Source: Nocardioides lianchengensis (GTDB lineage Bacteria; Actinomycetota; Actinomycetes; Propionibacteriales; Nocardioidaceae). Taken from it: a stretch of 64,000 nt of DNA. The stretch spans positions 274,461 to 338,460 of the forward strand of contig NZ_FMZM01000006.1 in the NCBI RefSeq assembly GCF_900101465.1, in the 5' to 3' direction. Position numbers and translations under genes: made by a program. Shown piece by piece: positions 9,271-20,667 of the stretch. The notes beneath the pieces were generated by a model. It was not told the DNA's origin. It did not search any database and was given only the letters and a program-made list of their open reading frames with translations. The number at the start of each line of letters is the position of its first letter. Within the stretch, counting starts at the first letter, position 1.

Positions 9271-9789
9271 GTGCCCACACCTCCTCCGGAGCTCGGCGAG
9301 CTGGCGCTCGAACGGGTCCGGGAGCGCATCTCGGCGTACGTCTACGGCAACATCCTGGTCCTGGCCGCGTTGGCCACGACCACCCCGCACAGCGTCGAGG
9401 ACGGCCACGCCGCGCTCGTGGTCATCGCCACGACGGCGACCACCTTCCTCGCCCACGTGCTCGCGCACCTGGTCGCCCACCAGATCGGCGCGGACCACTC
9501 CGCGGGCGGTGCCGCCCCGGACCGGAGCTCGCTGCGCGACGCCCTGCCGATCGCCTCGTCCGGCTCGGTGCCGGCCCTGATCCTGCTCGTGGCCTGGCTC
9601 GGTCACCTGCCCCCGACCGGCGCGGTCCTCGTCTCCGCCGGCGTCGTCGTCGTCCGCCTCGCCGGCCTCGGCATGGTCACCAGCCGGTTCTCCGGACGCC
9701 GCAGTCGGCTCTCCGACCTCTGGATGGGGCTCGTGCTGGCGGTGCTCAGCGGGGTCGTGGTGGTGCTGAAGGTGTGGCTGACGCACTGA
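9271..9789 (+). CDS. hypothetical integral membrane protein
   Basis: Hydrophobic protein of 172 residues starting with GTG three bases after the mshC stop, so it is probably cotranscribed with mshC. After a short helical N-terminus (ELALERVRERISAYVYGN) four or five membrane helices are visible, separated by a charged loop that contains RSSLRDALP. FLAHVLAHLVAHQIGAD holds several His residues inside or next to a helix. I do not recognise a named family. A transport or sensory role cannot be assigned. Confidence 0.72.
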   Translation: MPTPPPELGELALERVRERISAYVYGNILVLAALATTTPHSVEDGHAALVVIATTATTFLAHVLAHLVAHQIGADHSAGGAAPDRSSLRDALPIASSGSVPALILLVAWLGHLPPTGAVLVSAGVVVVRLAGLGMVTSRFSGRRSRLSDLWMGLVLAVLSGVVVVLKVWLTH

Positions 9790-9815
9790 GGCGGCAGTCA
9801 GCGGACCCGACCGAC

Positions 9816-10664
9816 TCAGCCCTCGTCCTGCCGCCGCTTCAGGTAGCGCTCGAACTCCCGCGCGATCGCCTCGCCGGACGCCTCGGGCAGGTCCGTGGTG
9901 TCGCGGGTCTCCTCGAGCGAGCGGACGTAGTCGGCGACGTCGGCGTCGTCCTCGGCGAGCTCGTCGACGCCGCGCTCCCAGGCGCGGGCGTCCTCCGGCA
10001 GGTCACCGAGCGGGATGCTCACCTCGAGAAGGTCCTCGAGCTGGCCGATCAGCGCCAGCGTCGCCTTGGGGCACGGCGGCTGGGCCACGTAGTGGGGCAC
10101 CGCGGCCCAGTACGACACCGCGGGGATGTCGAGGCGGACACAAGCGTCCTGGAAGACCCCGACGATGCCGGTCGGCCCCTCGTACGTCGACTGCTCGAGC
10201 TTCAGCCGGTCGACCAGCTCCACCTCGGTGGCGGTGCCGGTCACCGGGATCGGGCGGGTGTGCGGGGTGTCGGCGAGCAGCGCCCCGAGGGTGATGACCA
10301 GCTCGCCGCCGAGCTCGTCGCACGCGGCCAGCAGCTCGGCGCAGAACTGCCGCCAGCGCATGTTGGGTTCGATGCCGCGCAGCAGGATGACGTCGCGGTC
10401 CAGGTCCGGGGGAGAGGCGATCGCAATCTGGGTGCTCGGCCAGGTGAGGCGGCGGTGGCCGTTCTCGTCGGTGCCGACGACCGGTCGGTTCACCTGGAAG
10501 TCGTAGAAATCCTCGGGATCGATGGCACCGACGACGCGGGCGTTCCAGACCTCCATCAGGTGGTCCACCACGGAGGACGCGACGTCGGCCGCGTCGTTCC
10601 AGCCCTCGAAGGCGGCGATCACCACGGGATCGATCAGGTCCGGGGCATCTTCGATCTCGATCAC
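9816..10664 (-). CDS. PAC2 family protein
   Basis: Protein of 282 residues with the PAC2 (proteasome-assembly-chaperone-like) fold. It opens with a VVIAAFEGWNDAADVASS segment, and GELVITLGALLADTPHTRP is followed by TGIVGVFQDACVRLDIPAVSYWAAVPHY. The bacterial function is not established; the archaeal and eukaryotic relatives chaperone proteasome assembly. A complete proteasome locus lies 10 kb downstream, but the two are not adjacent. The GTG start has TAGGCT 6 nt upstream, suggesting leaderless expression divergent from metH. Confidence 0.87.
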   Translation of the reverse strand: MIEIEDAPDLIDPVVIAAFEGWNDAADVASSVVDHLMEVWNARVVGAIDPEDFYDFQVNRPVVGTDENGHRRLTWPSTQIAIASPPDLDRDVILLRGIEPNMRWRQFCAELLAACDELGGELVITLGALLADTPHTRPIPVTGTATEVELVDRLKLEQSTYEGPTGIVGVFQDACVRLDIPAVSYWAAVPHYVAQPPCPKATLALIGQLEDLLEVSIPLGDLPEDARAWERGVDELAEDDADVADYVRSLEETRDTTDLPEASGEAIAREFERYLKRRQDEG

Positions 10665-10732
10665 CGCACCAGCCTAGTCAGCCGCGGGGATTTCCACGGG
10701 TCGTCCGCCAAGTGTCACGATCTGGGAATGCT

Positions 10733-10766
10733 GTCCAGCCTGCGGACGCTGATTCCTAGGCTGGAC
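10733..10766 (+). promoter_or_regulatory. inverted repeat in the metH promoter/leader
   Basis: GTCCAGCCT (10733-10741) is repeated in inverse as AGGCTGGAC (10758-10766) with a 16-nt spacer. The right arm overlaps TAGGCT, a plausible -10 box. It could be an operator or a short leader hairpin. No cobalamin or S-adenosylhomocysteine riboswitch core is visible in the 140-nt region. Confidence 0.4.
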
Positions 10767-10804
10767 GACGGCCGGCGCCCCGCCCGGCCCCGAGAGGAGC
10801 ACCG

Positions 10805-14531
<3,727 letters not shown>

Positions 14532-14539
<8 letters not shown>

Positions 14540-15293
14540 GCCGACGCCCGACGCCGCCGGGGCCGGGGAACGCCGTTTGGTCACAAACGGCAATCCCGAC
14601 CGGCCCGGTTCTGCTGATTGGTCACAAACAGCAGAACCGGAGAACCTTCCGGCCGCGGTCCTCTGGGACATGGACGGCACCCTCGTCGACACCGAGCCGT
14701 ACTGGATCGAGACCGAGTACGCCCTGGCGGCGGAGTACGGCGGTACCTGGTCCGAGGCACACGCGATGAACCTGGTGGGCAGCGACCTGCTGGAGTCCGG
14801 CCGCTACATCCGCGAGCACATGCCGCTGCCCCTGGAGCCGGAGGAGATCGTCGAGCGACTGCTCGACGGCGTGGTGGCGCGGGTGAGCGACGAGGTGCCG
14901 TGGCGCCCGGGCGCGCGCGAACTGCTGCTGACCCTGGGCGAGGCGGGCGTGCGCTGCGCGCTCGTGACGATGTCCTACGAGCGATTCGTGGCGCCGATCC
15001 TGGCCCAGCTGCCGCCCGAGACGTTCCGCGTGATCGTCACCGGCGACCAGGTCGAGTTCGGCAAGCCGCACCCCGAGCCCTACCTCACGGCCGCGGCGGC
15101 CCTCGGCGTACGTCCCGAGGACTGCGTCGCGATCGAGGACTCCAACACCGGCGCCAAGTCGGCCGAGGCGGCCGGCTGCACCGTCCTGGTTGTCGAGAAC
15201 CACGTTCCGGTGCTCGACGGGCCGCGGCGGGTCTTCCGCGACTCGCTGGTGGGGCTAGCGGCTGCCGACCTGGGCCGGCTCCGGCTGCCCTGA
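14532..15293 (+). CDS. HAD family hydrolase with repeat-derived N-terminus
   Basis: Haloacid-dehalogenase-type phosphatase of 253 residues, related to the beta-phosphoglucomutase/Gph group. [15 protein letters not shown] carries the nucleophile Asp46 and Asp48. The later motifs are [11 protein letters not shown] (Ser/Thr), [14 protein letters not shown] (Lys) and [14 protein letters not shown] (acidic loop). The ATG overlaps the metH stop. About 30 residues before the catalytic strand are encoded by two hairpin repeats (14572-14591 and 14605-14640), giving LVTN and ADWSQT. No usable start lies between the repeats and the catalytic motif, except a TTG inside the first one, so at least part of the repeat is translated. 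Confidence 0.88.
14572..14591. repeat. hairpin repeat, GCCGTTTG type, inside HAD gene
   Basis: Perfect 8-bp arms GCCGTTTG and CAAACGGC around the tetraloop GTCA (the TGAC loop read on the other strand). It is translated in frame as RLVTNG at the N-terminus of the HAD hydrolase. Confidence 0.85.
14605..14640. repeat. hairpin repeat, CTGATTG type, inside HAD gene
   Basis: Sixteen-nt arms with one mismatch around GTCA; the left arm starts CCGGTTCTGCTG and the right arm ends CAGCAGAACCGG. It is translated in frame as [11 protein letters not shown]. With the element 13 bp before it, this forms a two-unit array inside coding sequence. Confidence 0.85.
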
Positions 15294-15794
15294 GCGCCGC
15301 CCGACCAGCGTCGCGCCCACCGCGACGAGACCGGCCAGGAGCGCCACGACTCCGAGGGCCAGGGGTACGACGAACAGGTGGACCGGTCCCGGGAGCAGCG
15401 GCCGCTGCTCCACGTGCAGGGCACCTTCGTACGACGTCCGCTCGCACCGGACGCTCACCCGCCCGGGACTGGTGAAGGCCGTCTCGGCGACGTACGGCAT
15501 GGATCCACCGGGGCGCTCCCACCCGTCCACGGGCCGCAGAGCGAGGTCGGCTCCCGATGCCGCATCCCGTACGCCGCAGTCCGGGCTGGCGTTCCCGGCC
15601 CACTCCCAGACCAGGACGGTCGCGCCGCGGGGGAGTTCGACCTCGTGCTCCCGACCGTCGAAGGCGACGGTCGAGCCGTCGGCCCAGTCGTCGTACCCGC
15701 CGATGGTGGTCAGGACGACGAGCAGCGCAGCGAGGACCGCTGCGACGAGGGACAGCACGAGCGTGCCGAACGAGTACCTGCGGAGCCGACGCAC
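15255..15794 (-). CDS. hypothetical membrane-anchored protein
   Basis: Protein of 179 residues with an N-terminal transmembrane helix (about 10-31), an extracytoplasmic region of about 105 residues and a second helix (about 141-165) before a short polar tail. The extracytoplasmic part contains two Cys residues (CGVRD, VRCERT) that could form a disulfide. It is convergent with the HAD gene and overlaps its 3' end by 39 bp. I do not recognise the family. Confidence 0.66.
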   Translation of the reverse strand: MRRLRRYSFGTLVLSLVAAVLAALLVVLTTIGGYDDWADGSTVAFDGREHEVELPRGATVLVWEWAGNASPDCGVRDAASGADLALRPVDGWERPGGSMPYVAETAFTSPGRVSVRCERTSYEGALHVEQRPLLPGPVHLFVVPLALGVVALLAGLVAVGATLVGRRSGQPEPAQVGSR

Positions 15795-15806
15795 CCACGG
15801 ATCGTC

Positions 15807-16718
15807 TCAGAGAGCCAGGCTGCGCGCGGTGTCCTCGATCGTGTCGGCGACCGGTCGCGGGTCGAAGCCCAGCACGGCGCGGGCCCGCGTGGTGTCCATG
15901 TCCGGGAGCACGGGGTCGGGGCCTTCGGCCTCCCGTGTCGGTACGGCGCTCGCCGCGTCCCCGAGCCGTGCCCGCAGCACGTGGGCGATCCCCAGCATCG
16001 TGATCGGCCCCGCCGTCAGCAGGAACCGCTGTCCGACGGCATCGGGTGCCGTCAGGGCCTGCACGTGGGCGGCGGCGACGTCGCGGACGTCGACGATGCC
16101 GAACCCGACCCTCGGTGCCTCGCGAAGCCGCCCGGCCAGCATCGCCTGCACGATCCCGGCCGACGTCCCGATGTCCGCGCCGAGGACGGGGCCGAAGATC
16201 CCGGTGGGGTTCAGCACGACGAGCGCCGGGCCGCCCTCGTCGACCAGGTCCCACGCGGCGCGCTCGGCGATGGCCTTGGACCGGACGTAGGGCTCCAGGT
16301 CCGGGGTCGGGTCGGTCCAGTCGGCCTCGGAGTAGCGGTGTCCGGCCCGTACCGGGTAGCCGATCGCCGCGAAGGACGACGTCAGCACCACCCGCTCGAC
16401 GGCGGCCGAGCGGGCCGCCCGCAGGACGCGCAGCACACCGTCGCGGGCCGGCCCGATGACCTCGTCGGGATCGTGCGGCTGTACGGCGGGGAAGGGCGAG
16501 GCCACGTGCTGGACGAACCGGCATCCCGCCACCGCTGCGGTCCAGCCCTCGTCGCGGGTCAGATCGGCCTCGACCACCTCGACGCGAGGGTCGAGGCCGG
16601 TGGCCCGGGCGGCGCTGCGGACGGTCACGCGGACGTCGTACCCCTCCTGCAGGAGGGCCGCTGTCACGTGGCGTCCGAGGTAGCCGTTCCCGCCGGTGAC
16701 CAGGATCAGGGCGCTCAC
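15807..16718 (-). CDS. NAD(P)-dependent epimerase/reductase (extended SDR)
   Basis: Protein of 303 residues with a Rossmann fold: VTGGNGYLGRHV (about 7-18) is the dinucleotide motif and YVRSKAIAE supplies the catalytic Tyr-x-x-x-Lys. The pattern HVASPFP and the region around RYSEADWTD resemble dihydroflavonol-4-reductase-like aldehyde reductases rather than sugar epimerases. Its ATG overlaps the merR stop by four bases (ATGA), so it is translationally coupled to the MerR regulator. Reduction of a reactive carbonyl is a reasonable guess given that regulator. Confidence 0.87.
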   Translation of the reverse strand: MSALILVTGGNGYLGRHVTAALLQEGYDVRVTVRSAARATGLDPRVEVVEADLTRDEGWTAAVAGCRFVQHVASPFPAVQPHDPDEVIGPARDGVLRVLRAARSAAVERVVLTSSFAAIGYPVRAGHRYSEADWTDPTPDLEPYVRSKAIAERAAWDLVDEGGPALVVLNPTGIFGPVLGADIGTSAGIVQAMLAGRLREAPRVGFGIVDVRDVAAAHVQALTAPDAVGQRFLLTAGPITMLGIAHVLRARLGDAASAVPTREAEGPDPVLPDMDTTRARAVLGFDPRPVADTIEDTARSLAL

Positions 16719-17143
16719 AGCCGGTCCGCCAGGTCGACCAGCTGCTCCACGGCGCGGGCCTCGGCGGCGGCGTCTCCGGTCTCCCGTGCCGACCAGAGCG
16801 CCACCTTCTGCTGCAGGTAGGACCGGCGTACCTCCAGTGCGGCGATCTCCTCGGTCACCCGGTCGACGTGCTGCGCGAAGAGCGCCCGCTGGTCGGCGGC
16901 CGCCGCGTCGCCACGGGCCATATGCTCCCGGTAGCGGCGCATGTCCTCGATCCCCATGCCGGTCGCCCGCAGGCAGGCCAGCGCCTCCGCGGCCTGGACG
17001 GTGGCGTCGTCGTACTGCCGGTGGCCGCTGGTGGAGCCGCGCGGGACCGCGTCGAGCAGGCCGACCTCCTCGTAGTAGCGCAACGTCGGCACCGAGAGCC
17101 CGGTACGACGGGCCGTCTGCTGGATCGTGAGGATCTCGCTCAT
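16715..17143 (-). CDS. MerR family transcriptional regulator
   Basis: DNA-binding regulator of 142 residues. The winged helix-turn-helix is at the N-terminus (LTIQQTARRTGLSVPTLRYY) with the usual EEVGLL wing, followed by a long dimerisation helix. No Cys cluster for metal sensing is seen, so it resembles the small-molecule or redox-type branch. The ATG at 17143 is chosen because the HTH begins two to three residues after it; the longer reading frame has an unrelated N-terminus. It lies first in an operon with the SDR enzyme and has its own MerR-type promoter. Confidence 0.88.
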   Translation of the reverse strand: MSEILTIQQTARRTGLSVPTLRYYEEVGLLDAVPRGSTSGHRQYDDATVQAAEALACLRATGMGIEDMRRYREHMARGDAAAADQRALFAQHVDRVTEEIAALEVRRSYLQQKVALWSARETGDAAAEARAVEQLVDLADRL

Positions 17144-17150
17144 GGCGACC

Positions 17151-17181
17151 AGTCTGCGGAACCTCCAGCGCCTGAGGTCAA
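17151..17181 (-). promoter_or_regulatory. MerR-type promoter with 19-bp spacer
   Basis: Read on the minus strand, TTGACC (17181-17176) and CAGACT (17156-17151) are separated by 19 bp, the stretched spacing typical of MerR-activated promoters. A dyad, ACCTC...GAGGT, lies between them. It directly precedes the merR start, indicating autoregulation of merR and the SDR gene. Confidence 0.68.
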
Positions 17182-17210
17182 GGCGCCGGGATCCGGGGAA
17201 GGGTGGGCCC

Positions 17211-17465
17211 ATGAGCACCTACGAGTCGGTCCCGAGCACCCCGCCGCAGCCCGCCTGCCCGGCCTGCGGGGCCGAGACGTTCCACCCCGGGTTCGTCGAG
17301 GACGCCGGTCAGGCGTCGCAGGGCTACGCCCGCTGGATCCCGGGTCCGCTGGAGCGCGGCATCTTCGGTGGCGCACGAGTGATGGGCAAGCAGCGGTTCA
17401 TGATCGAGGCGGACCGCTGCGAGCGGTGCGGCTACCTGATGCTCTTCGCCCGCACTCAGGTCTGA
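17211..17465 (+). CDS. zinc-ribbon protein
   Basis: Small protein of 84 residues with two Cys pairs, CPACG near residue 18 and CERCG near residue 71, spaced as in a zinc ribbon. The middle contains GYARWIPGPLERGIFGGARVMGKQR, here noted only by its ends GYARWIP and GKQRF. The ATG follows a purine-rich GGGAAGGGTGGG stretch. It may bind nucleic acid or a protein partner; no specific family name is certain. Its end overlaps the convergent RecB-like gene by 10 bp. Confidence 0.72.
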   Translation: MSTYESVPSTPPQPACPACGAETFHPGFVEDAGQASQGYARWIPGPLERGIFGGARVMGKQRFMIEADRCERCGYLMLFARTQV

Positions 17466-18322
17466 GCCTGCTCCTCCGGGCGTGGGAGCGGCGGGGGCGT
17501 GCCCCCGAACTCGGGGCAGATCGCCTGGTGGGCGCACCACCCGCACAGCCGGCTGCGGTGCGGCAGCCACTCGCCGGTCTCCTGGGCGGTGCGGATGGCC
17601 CGCCAGATCGCCTCGACCTTGCGCTCGGTCGCGAGGAGGTCCTGCTCGTCGGGGACGTAGCGGATGATCTCGCCGTCACCGAGGTAGAGCAGCTGCAGCA
17701 TCGCGGGCACCACCCCGCGGGTGCGCCACACGACGAGCGCGTAGAACCGCATCTGGAACAGCGCCTTGGCCTCGAAGCCCGGCCCCGGGGCCCGACCCGT
17801 CTTGTAGTCGACCAGGCGGACGGCGCCGTCGGGCGCGACGTCGATCCGGTCGACGAACCCGCGCAGCAACAGCTTCGAGTCGAGCACGCTCTCGACGTAG
17901 ACCTCGCGCTCCGCCGGCTCGAGCCGCTGGGGGTCCTCCAGGGTGAAGTAGCGCTCCAGGACGGTCCGGCACGACGTCAGCCAACTCGTCACGTCGGCGC
18001 CCTCGTCGCCGAACATCGAGGCGATGTCTGGCTCGGCCTCGACGATCCGCTCCCAGGTCGGCACCAGCATCTCGCCGGCCGCCTCCGGCGTACGGCGCTC
18101 CGCAGGCAGGTCGAAGAGGTCCTCGAGGACCTGGTGGACGAGGGTGCCGCGGACGGCGTCGACCGAGTACGGCTCGGGCAGCCGGTCGACCGTGCGGAAG
18201 CGGTAGAGCAGCGGGCAGGTGAGGAAGTCCCCGGCCCGGCTGGGCGAGAGCGCGCCCAGGACGTCGACGCCGTCCACTGGCGTCGAGACCCGCTCGGCCG
18301 GGGACTCCTGCTCCACGCTCAT
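17456..18322 (-). CDS. RecB-like PD-(D/E)XK exonuclease with Fe-S cysteines
   Basis: Stand-alone nuclease of 288 residues similar to the C-terminal nuclease domain of RecB/AddB. LSPSRAGDFLTCPLLYRFR holds the first Cys (about 36), RGTLVHQVLEDLF an active-site His, and VRLVDYKTGRAP the D-x-K core. CGWCAHQAIC near the end gives Cys260, 263 and 269, so the four Cys of an AddB/Cas4-type iron-sulfur cluster are present. The ATG at 18322 is chosen over one at 18346 because TAGGGT lies exactly 7 nt before it. It is divergent from the site-2 protease and sits at the head of the proteolysis region, a common actinobacterial order. Confidence 0.88.
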   Translation of the reverse strand: MSVEQESPAERVSTPVDGVDVLGALSPSRAGDFLTCPLLYRFRTVDRLPEPYSVDAVRGTLVHQVLEDLFDLPAERRTPEAAGEMLVPTWERIVEAEPDIASMFGDEGADVTSWLTSCRTVLERYFTLEDPQRLEPAEREVYVESVLDSKLLLRGFVDRIDVAPDGAVRLVDYKTGRAPGPGFEAKALFQMRFYALVVWRTRGVVPAMLQLLYLGDGEIIRYVPDEQDLLATERKVEAIWRAIRTAQETGEWLPHRSRLCGWCAHQAICPEFGGTPPPLPRPEEQAQT

Positions 18323-18329
18323 CTGCGGA

Positions 18330-18377
18330 ACCCTAGGCGACACCATGGACAGTCCCGGGCCGCCGGTCGGATAGCCT
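18330..18377. promoter_or_regulatory. divergent leaderless -10 boxes (recB-like / site-2 protease)
   Basis: TAGGGT on the minus strand (18335-18330) is 7 nt before the ATG at 18322, and TAGCCT on the plus strand (18372-18377) is 6 nt before the GTG at 18384. Both genes therefore look leaderless and share a compact divergent promoter. Confidence 0.52.
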
Positions 18378-18383
18378 CATCAG

Positions 18384-19514
18384 GTGTCGGACCAGCAGCC
18401 GCGCCCGCCCGGGACGTTCAAGATCGGGACCATCGCCGGCAGCGACGTCCTGGTCACCTCGTCCTGGTTCCTGGTCGCCGGGCTGATCGCCTTCATCATG
18501 GCGCCGCGGGTCGAGCAGGTCTCCCCGGGCCTGGGCGCCGGCAAGTACGTCGCCGGCTTCGCCTTCGCGGTGATCCTCTACCTCTCGGTCCTGCTGCACG
18601 AGGCCTCGCACGCCGTGGTCGCCCGCCGGCTGGGCTTCCCGGTCACCTCCATCACGCTGCACTTCCTCGGCGGCATGACCGCCGTCGAGGGGGAGTCGCG
18701 GGCCCCGCGCCAGGAGTTCTGGATCGCGGTGGTGGGCCCGCTGACCTCGCTCGCCGTCGGCGGCGCCGCTTTCCTCGCCCTCTTCACCGAGCCGGAGGGC
18801 CTCATCCTCCTCGGCCTGCAGGGCCTCGCCGGTGCCAACCTCCTGGTGGGCGTGCTCAACCTGGTGCCCGGCCTGCCCCTCGACGGCGGTCGGGTCCTCA
18901 AGGCGGTCGTCTGGGGCGCCACCGGCGACCAGCACCGCGGCACGCTCGTCGCGGGTTGGGGCGGCCGGGTCACTGCCGTCGCGGCCCTGGCCTACCCCCT
19001 GCTGCAGGAGCCGCTGTTCGGCGTCGCTCCCGACCTCCTCGACTTCGCTCTCGCCCTGATCGTCGCCATGTTCCTGTGGTCCGGCGCCACCGCGGCGATC
19101 ACCAGCGCCAAGGTCCGCCGCCGCCTTCCGGCGCTGGTGGCCCGCGACCTCGCCCGCCGTACTCTCGCCGTACCGGCCGACCTCCCGCTCGCCGAGGCCG
19201 TACGGCGCGCGCAGGATGCCCAGGCCGGCGGGATCGTGACGGTCACCGCCACCGGGGAGGCCGTCGGCCTGGTCAACGAGGCCGCCCTGCTCGCCACGCC
19301 CGAGGACCGGCGGCCGTGGATCCCCGTGTCGTCGGTCGCCAGGACCCTGGACCCCGGCCTGCGCCTGCCCGTCGGGATCGGCGGCGAGGCACTGGTGACG
19401 GCCATCAACCGGACCCCCGCCGCCGAGTACCTCCTGGTCGAGGACGACGGCAGCGTGTACGGCGTCCTCGCGACCTCCGACGTCGATCGGGCGTTCCGCG
19501 AGGCGGCGCACTAG
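18384..19514 (+). CDS. site-2 protease family (M50) with CBS domains
   Basis: Membrane metalloprotease of 376 residues for intramembrane cleavage, probably of an anti-sigma or similar factor. The zinc site is HEASH (72-76) in the third hydrophobic helix, with the third ligand in NLVPGLPLDGGRVL. About six membrane helices are seen, followed by a cytoplasmic C-terminal region (about 250-376) that reads as a pair of CBS modules and could sense nucleotides. This matches the Rip3-like branch of actinobacterial site-2 proteases. The substrate is unknown. It starts with GTG and a -10 box 6 nt upstream. Confidence 0.9.
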   Translation: MSDQQPRPPGTFKIGTIAGSDVLVTSSWFLVAGLIAFIMAPRVEQVSPGLGAGKYVAGFAFAVILYLSVLLHEASHAVVARRLGFPVTSITLHFLGGMTAVEGESRAPRQEFWIAVVGPLTSLAVGGAAFLALFTEPEGLILLGLQGLAGANLLVGVLNLVPGLPLDGGRVLKAVVWGATGDQHRGTLVAGWGGRVTAVAALAYPLLQEPLFGVAPDLLDFALALIVAMFLWSGATAAITSAKVRRRLPALVARDLARRTLAVPADLPLAEAVRRAQDAQAGGIVTVTATGEAVGLVNEAALLATPEDRRPWIPVSSVARTLDPGLRLPVGIGGEALVTAINRTPAAEYLLVEDDGSVYGVLATSDVDRAFREAAH

Positions 19515-19525
19515 TCTTCTCCGTC

Positions 19526-20476
19526 GTGTCCGAGCCTGCTGATCCCGACGTTTCCCCCGACGCCTGGTCGGGCGTCCACCGCGGCCCCCTCCGGGTCGGT
19601 GAGTGGGTGCGCCTGGTCGACCAGAAGGGACGGCGCCACAACTTCGAGCTCGTCCCGGGCAAGCGGTTCTTCTCGAACCGCGGCCACCTCGAGCACGACG
19701 ACATCATCGGCCGCGAGGAGGGCTTCACCCTGGTCTCGTCGGCCGGCGGCGAGTACCTCATCTTCCGGCCGCTACTGTCCGAGTTCGTGGTCTCGATGCC
19801 TCGTGGCGCGGCCGTGGTCTACCCCAAGGACGCGGCCCAGATCGTGGCGATGGCCGACATCTTCCCCGGCGCCCACGTGGTCGAGGCCGGCGTCGGGTCC
19901 GGTGCGCTGACCTGCTCGCTGCTGCGCGCGGTCGGCCCGTTCGGTCGCGTGTCGTCGTACGAGCGTCGCGAGGAGTTCGCCGACGTCGCCCGCAAGAACG
20001 TCACCCAGTTCTTCGGCGGCGACCACCCGGCCTGGGACCTCACCCTCGGCGACCTGGCCGAGGCGCTGCCCGCCTCGGGGGAGCGGGTCGACCGGATCAT
20101 CCTCGACATGCTCGCCCCCTGGGAATGCCTCGACGCCGCCGCCGACGCGCTGCGCCCCGGGGGCATCGTGTGCGCCTACGTCGCCACCACGACCCAGCTC
20201 TCGCGCTTCGTCGAGACCGTGCGCCTGCACGGAGGATTCACCGAACCCCAGCCGTGGGAGTCGCTCGTGCGCGACTGGCACGTCGAGGGGCTCGCAGTCC
20301 GGCCCGGGCACAAGATGATCGGCCACACCGCCTTCCTCGTCACCGCCCGCCGGATGGCGCCCGGCCAGCGACCGCCGCTGAAGAAGCGGCGGCCGGCCCC
20401 TGGTGCCTACGGTCCCGACTACACCGGCCCGAAGCCGCCCGGTGTGCCCGAGGACGAGCCGACCGCCGAGGGCTGA
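19526..20476 (+). CDS. trmI: tRNA (adenine-58-N1)-methyltransferase TrmI
   Basis: AdoMet-dependent methyltransferase of 316 residues that makes m1A58 in the T-loop of tRNA. The N-terminal beta domain includes GRRHNFELVPGKRFFSNRGHL; the catalytic Rossmann domain begins VVEAGVGSGALT (about 118-129), with the substrate motif ILDMLAPWE. A basic C-terminal tail follows. The GTG at 19526 has TAGTCT 8 nt upstream, overlapping the stop of the protease gene. Its position immediately before ARC/Mpa is typical of actinobacteria. Repeat elements follow the stop. Confidence 0.92.
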   Translation: MSEPADPDVSPDAWSGVHRGPLRVGEWVRLVDQKGRRHNFELVPGKRFFSNRGHLEHDDIIGREEGFTLVSSAGGEYLIFRPLLSEFVVSMPRGAAVVYPKDAAQIVAMADIFPGAHVVEAGVGSGALTCSLLRAVGPFGRVSSYERREEFADVARKNVTQFFGGDHPAWDLTLGDLAEALPASGERVDRIILDMLAPWECLDAAADALRPGGIVCAYVATTTQLSRFVETVRLHGGFTEPQPWESLVRDWHVEGLAVRPGHKMIGHTAFLVTARRMAPGQRPPLKKRRPAPGAYGPDYTGPKPPGVPEDEPTAEG

Positions 20477-20496
20477 GGCCGCCTCTGGTCCGGTCC

Positions 20497-20564
20497 TGCT
20501 GTTTGTGACCAATCAGCATTCCCGGGTCCGTCGGTCGTGCCGATTGTGACCAATCAGCACGACC
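20497..20564. repeat. two hairpin repeats downstream of trmI
   Basis: First unit at 20497-20518: hybrid arms TGCTGTTTG and CAATCAGCA around TGAC. Second unit at 20533-20564: 14-nt arms with one mismatch, left arm GGTCGTGCCGATTG, around TGAC. Both are in the same orientation, 14 bp apart, in the 3' flank of trmI. Confidence 0.85.
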
Positions 20565-20619
20565 GGCCGATCCGAGCCGGTGCCAAATCGTGACCTACAC
20601 CGCGGACAGTCCCCTTCCG

Positions 20620-20642
20620 TTGTCCCCGCCCGCAGGTAGGGT
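20620..20642 (+). promoter_or_regulatory. candidate arc/mpa promoter
   Basis: TAGGGT at 20637-20642 is a good -10 box. TTGTCCCCG at 20620-20628 lies exactly 8 bp upstream, the geometry of the PafBC-type RecA-NDp promoter (consensus from memory TTGTCRGTG-N8-TAnnnT), but only six of nine upstream positions agree. A normal AGGAGG Shine-Dalgarno sequence follows in the leader. Confidence 0.4.
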
Positions 20643-20667
20643 CGCAGGACACAGGAGGTGCGCTGAC

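Noticed and set aside
10665..10804. Riboswitch (cobalamin or SAH) before metH
   Set aside because: The 140-nt interval lacks any recognisable conserved core; only a short inverted repeat is present.
16868..19525. Upstream extension of the trmI frame as one 1202-residue protein
   Set aside because: The first 886 codons run over recognised genes in other frames; the TrmI-like sequence and -10 box begin at 19526.
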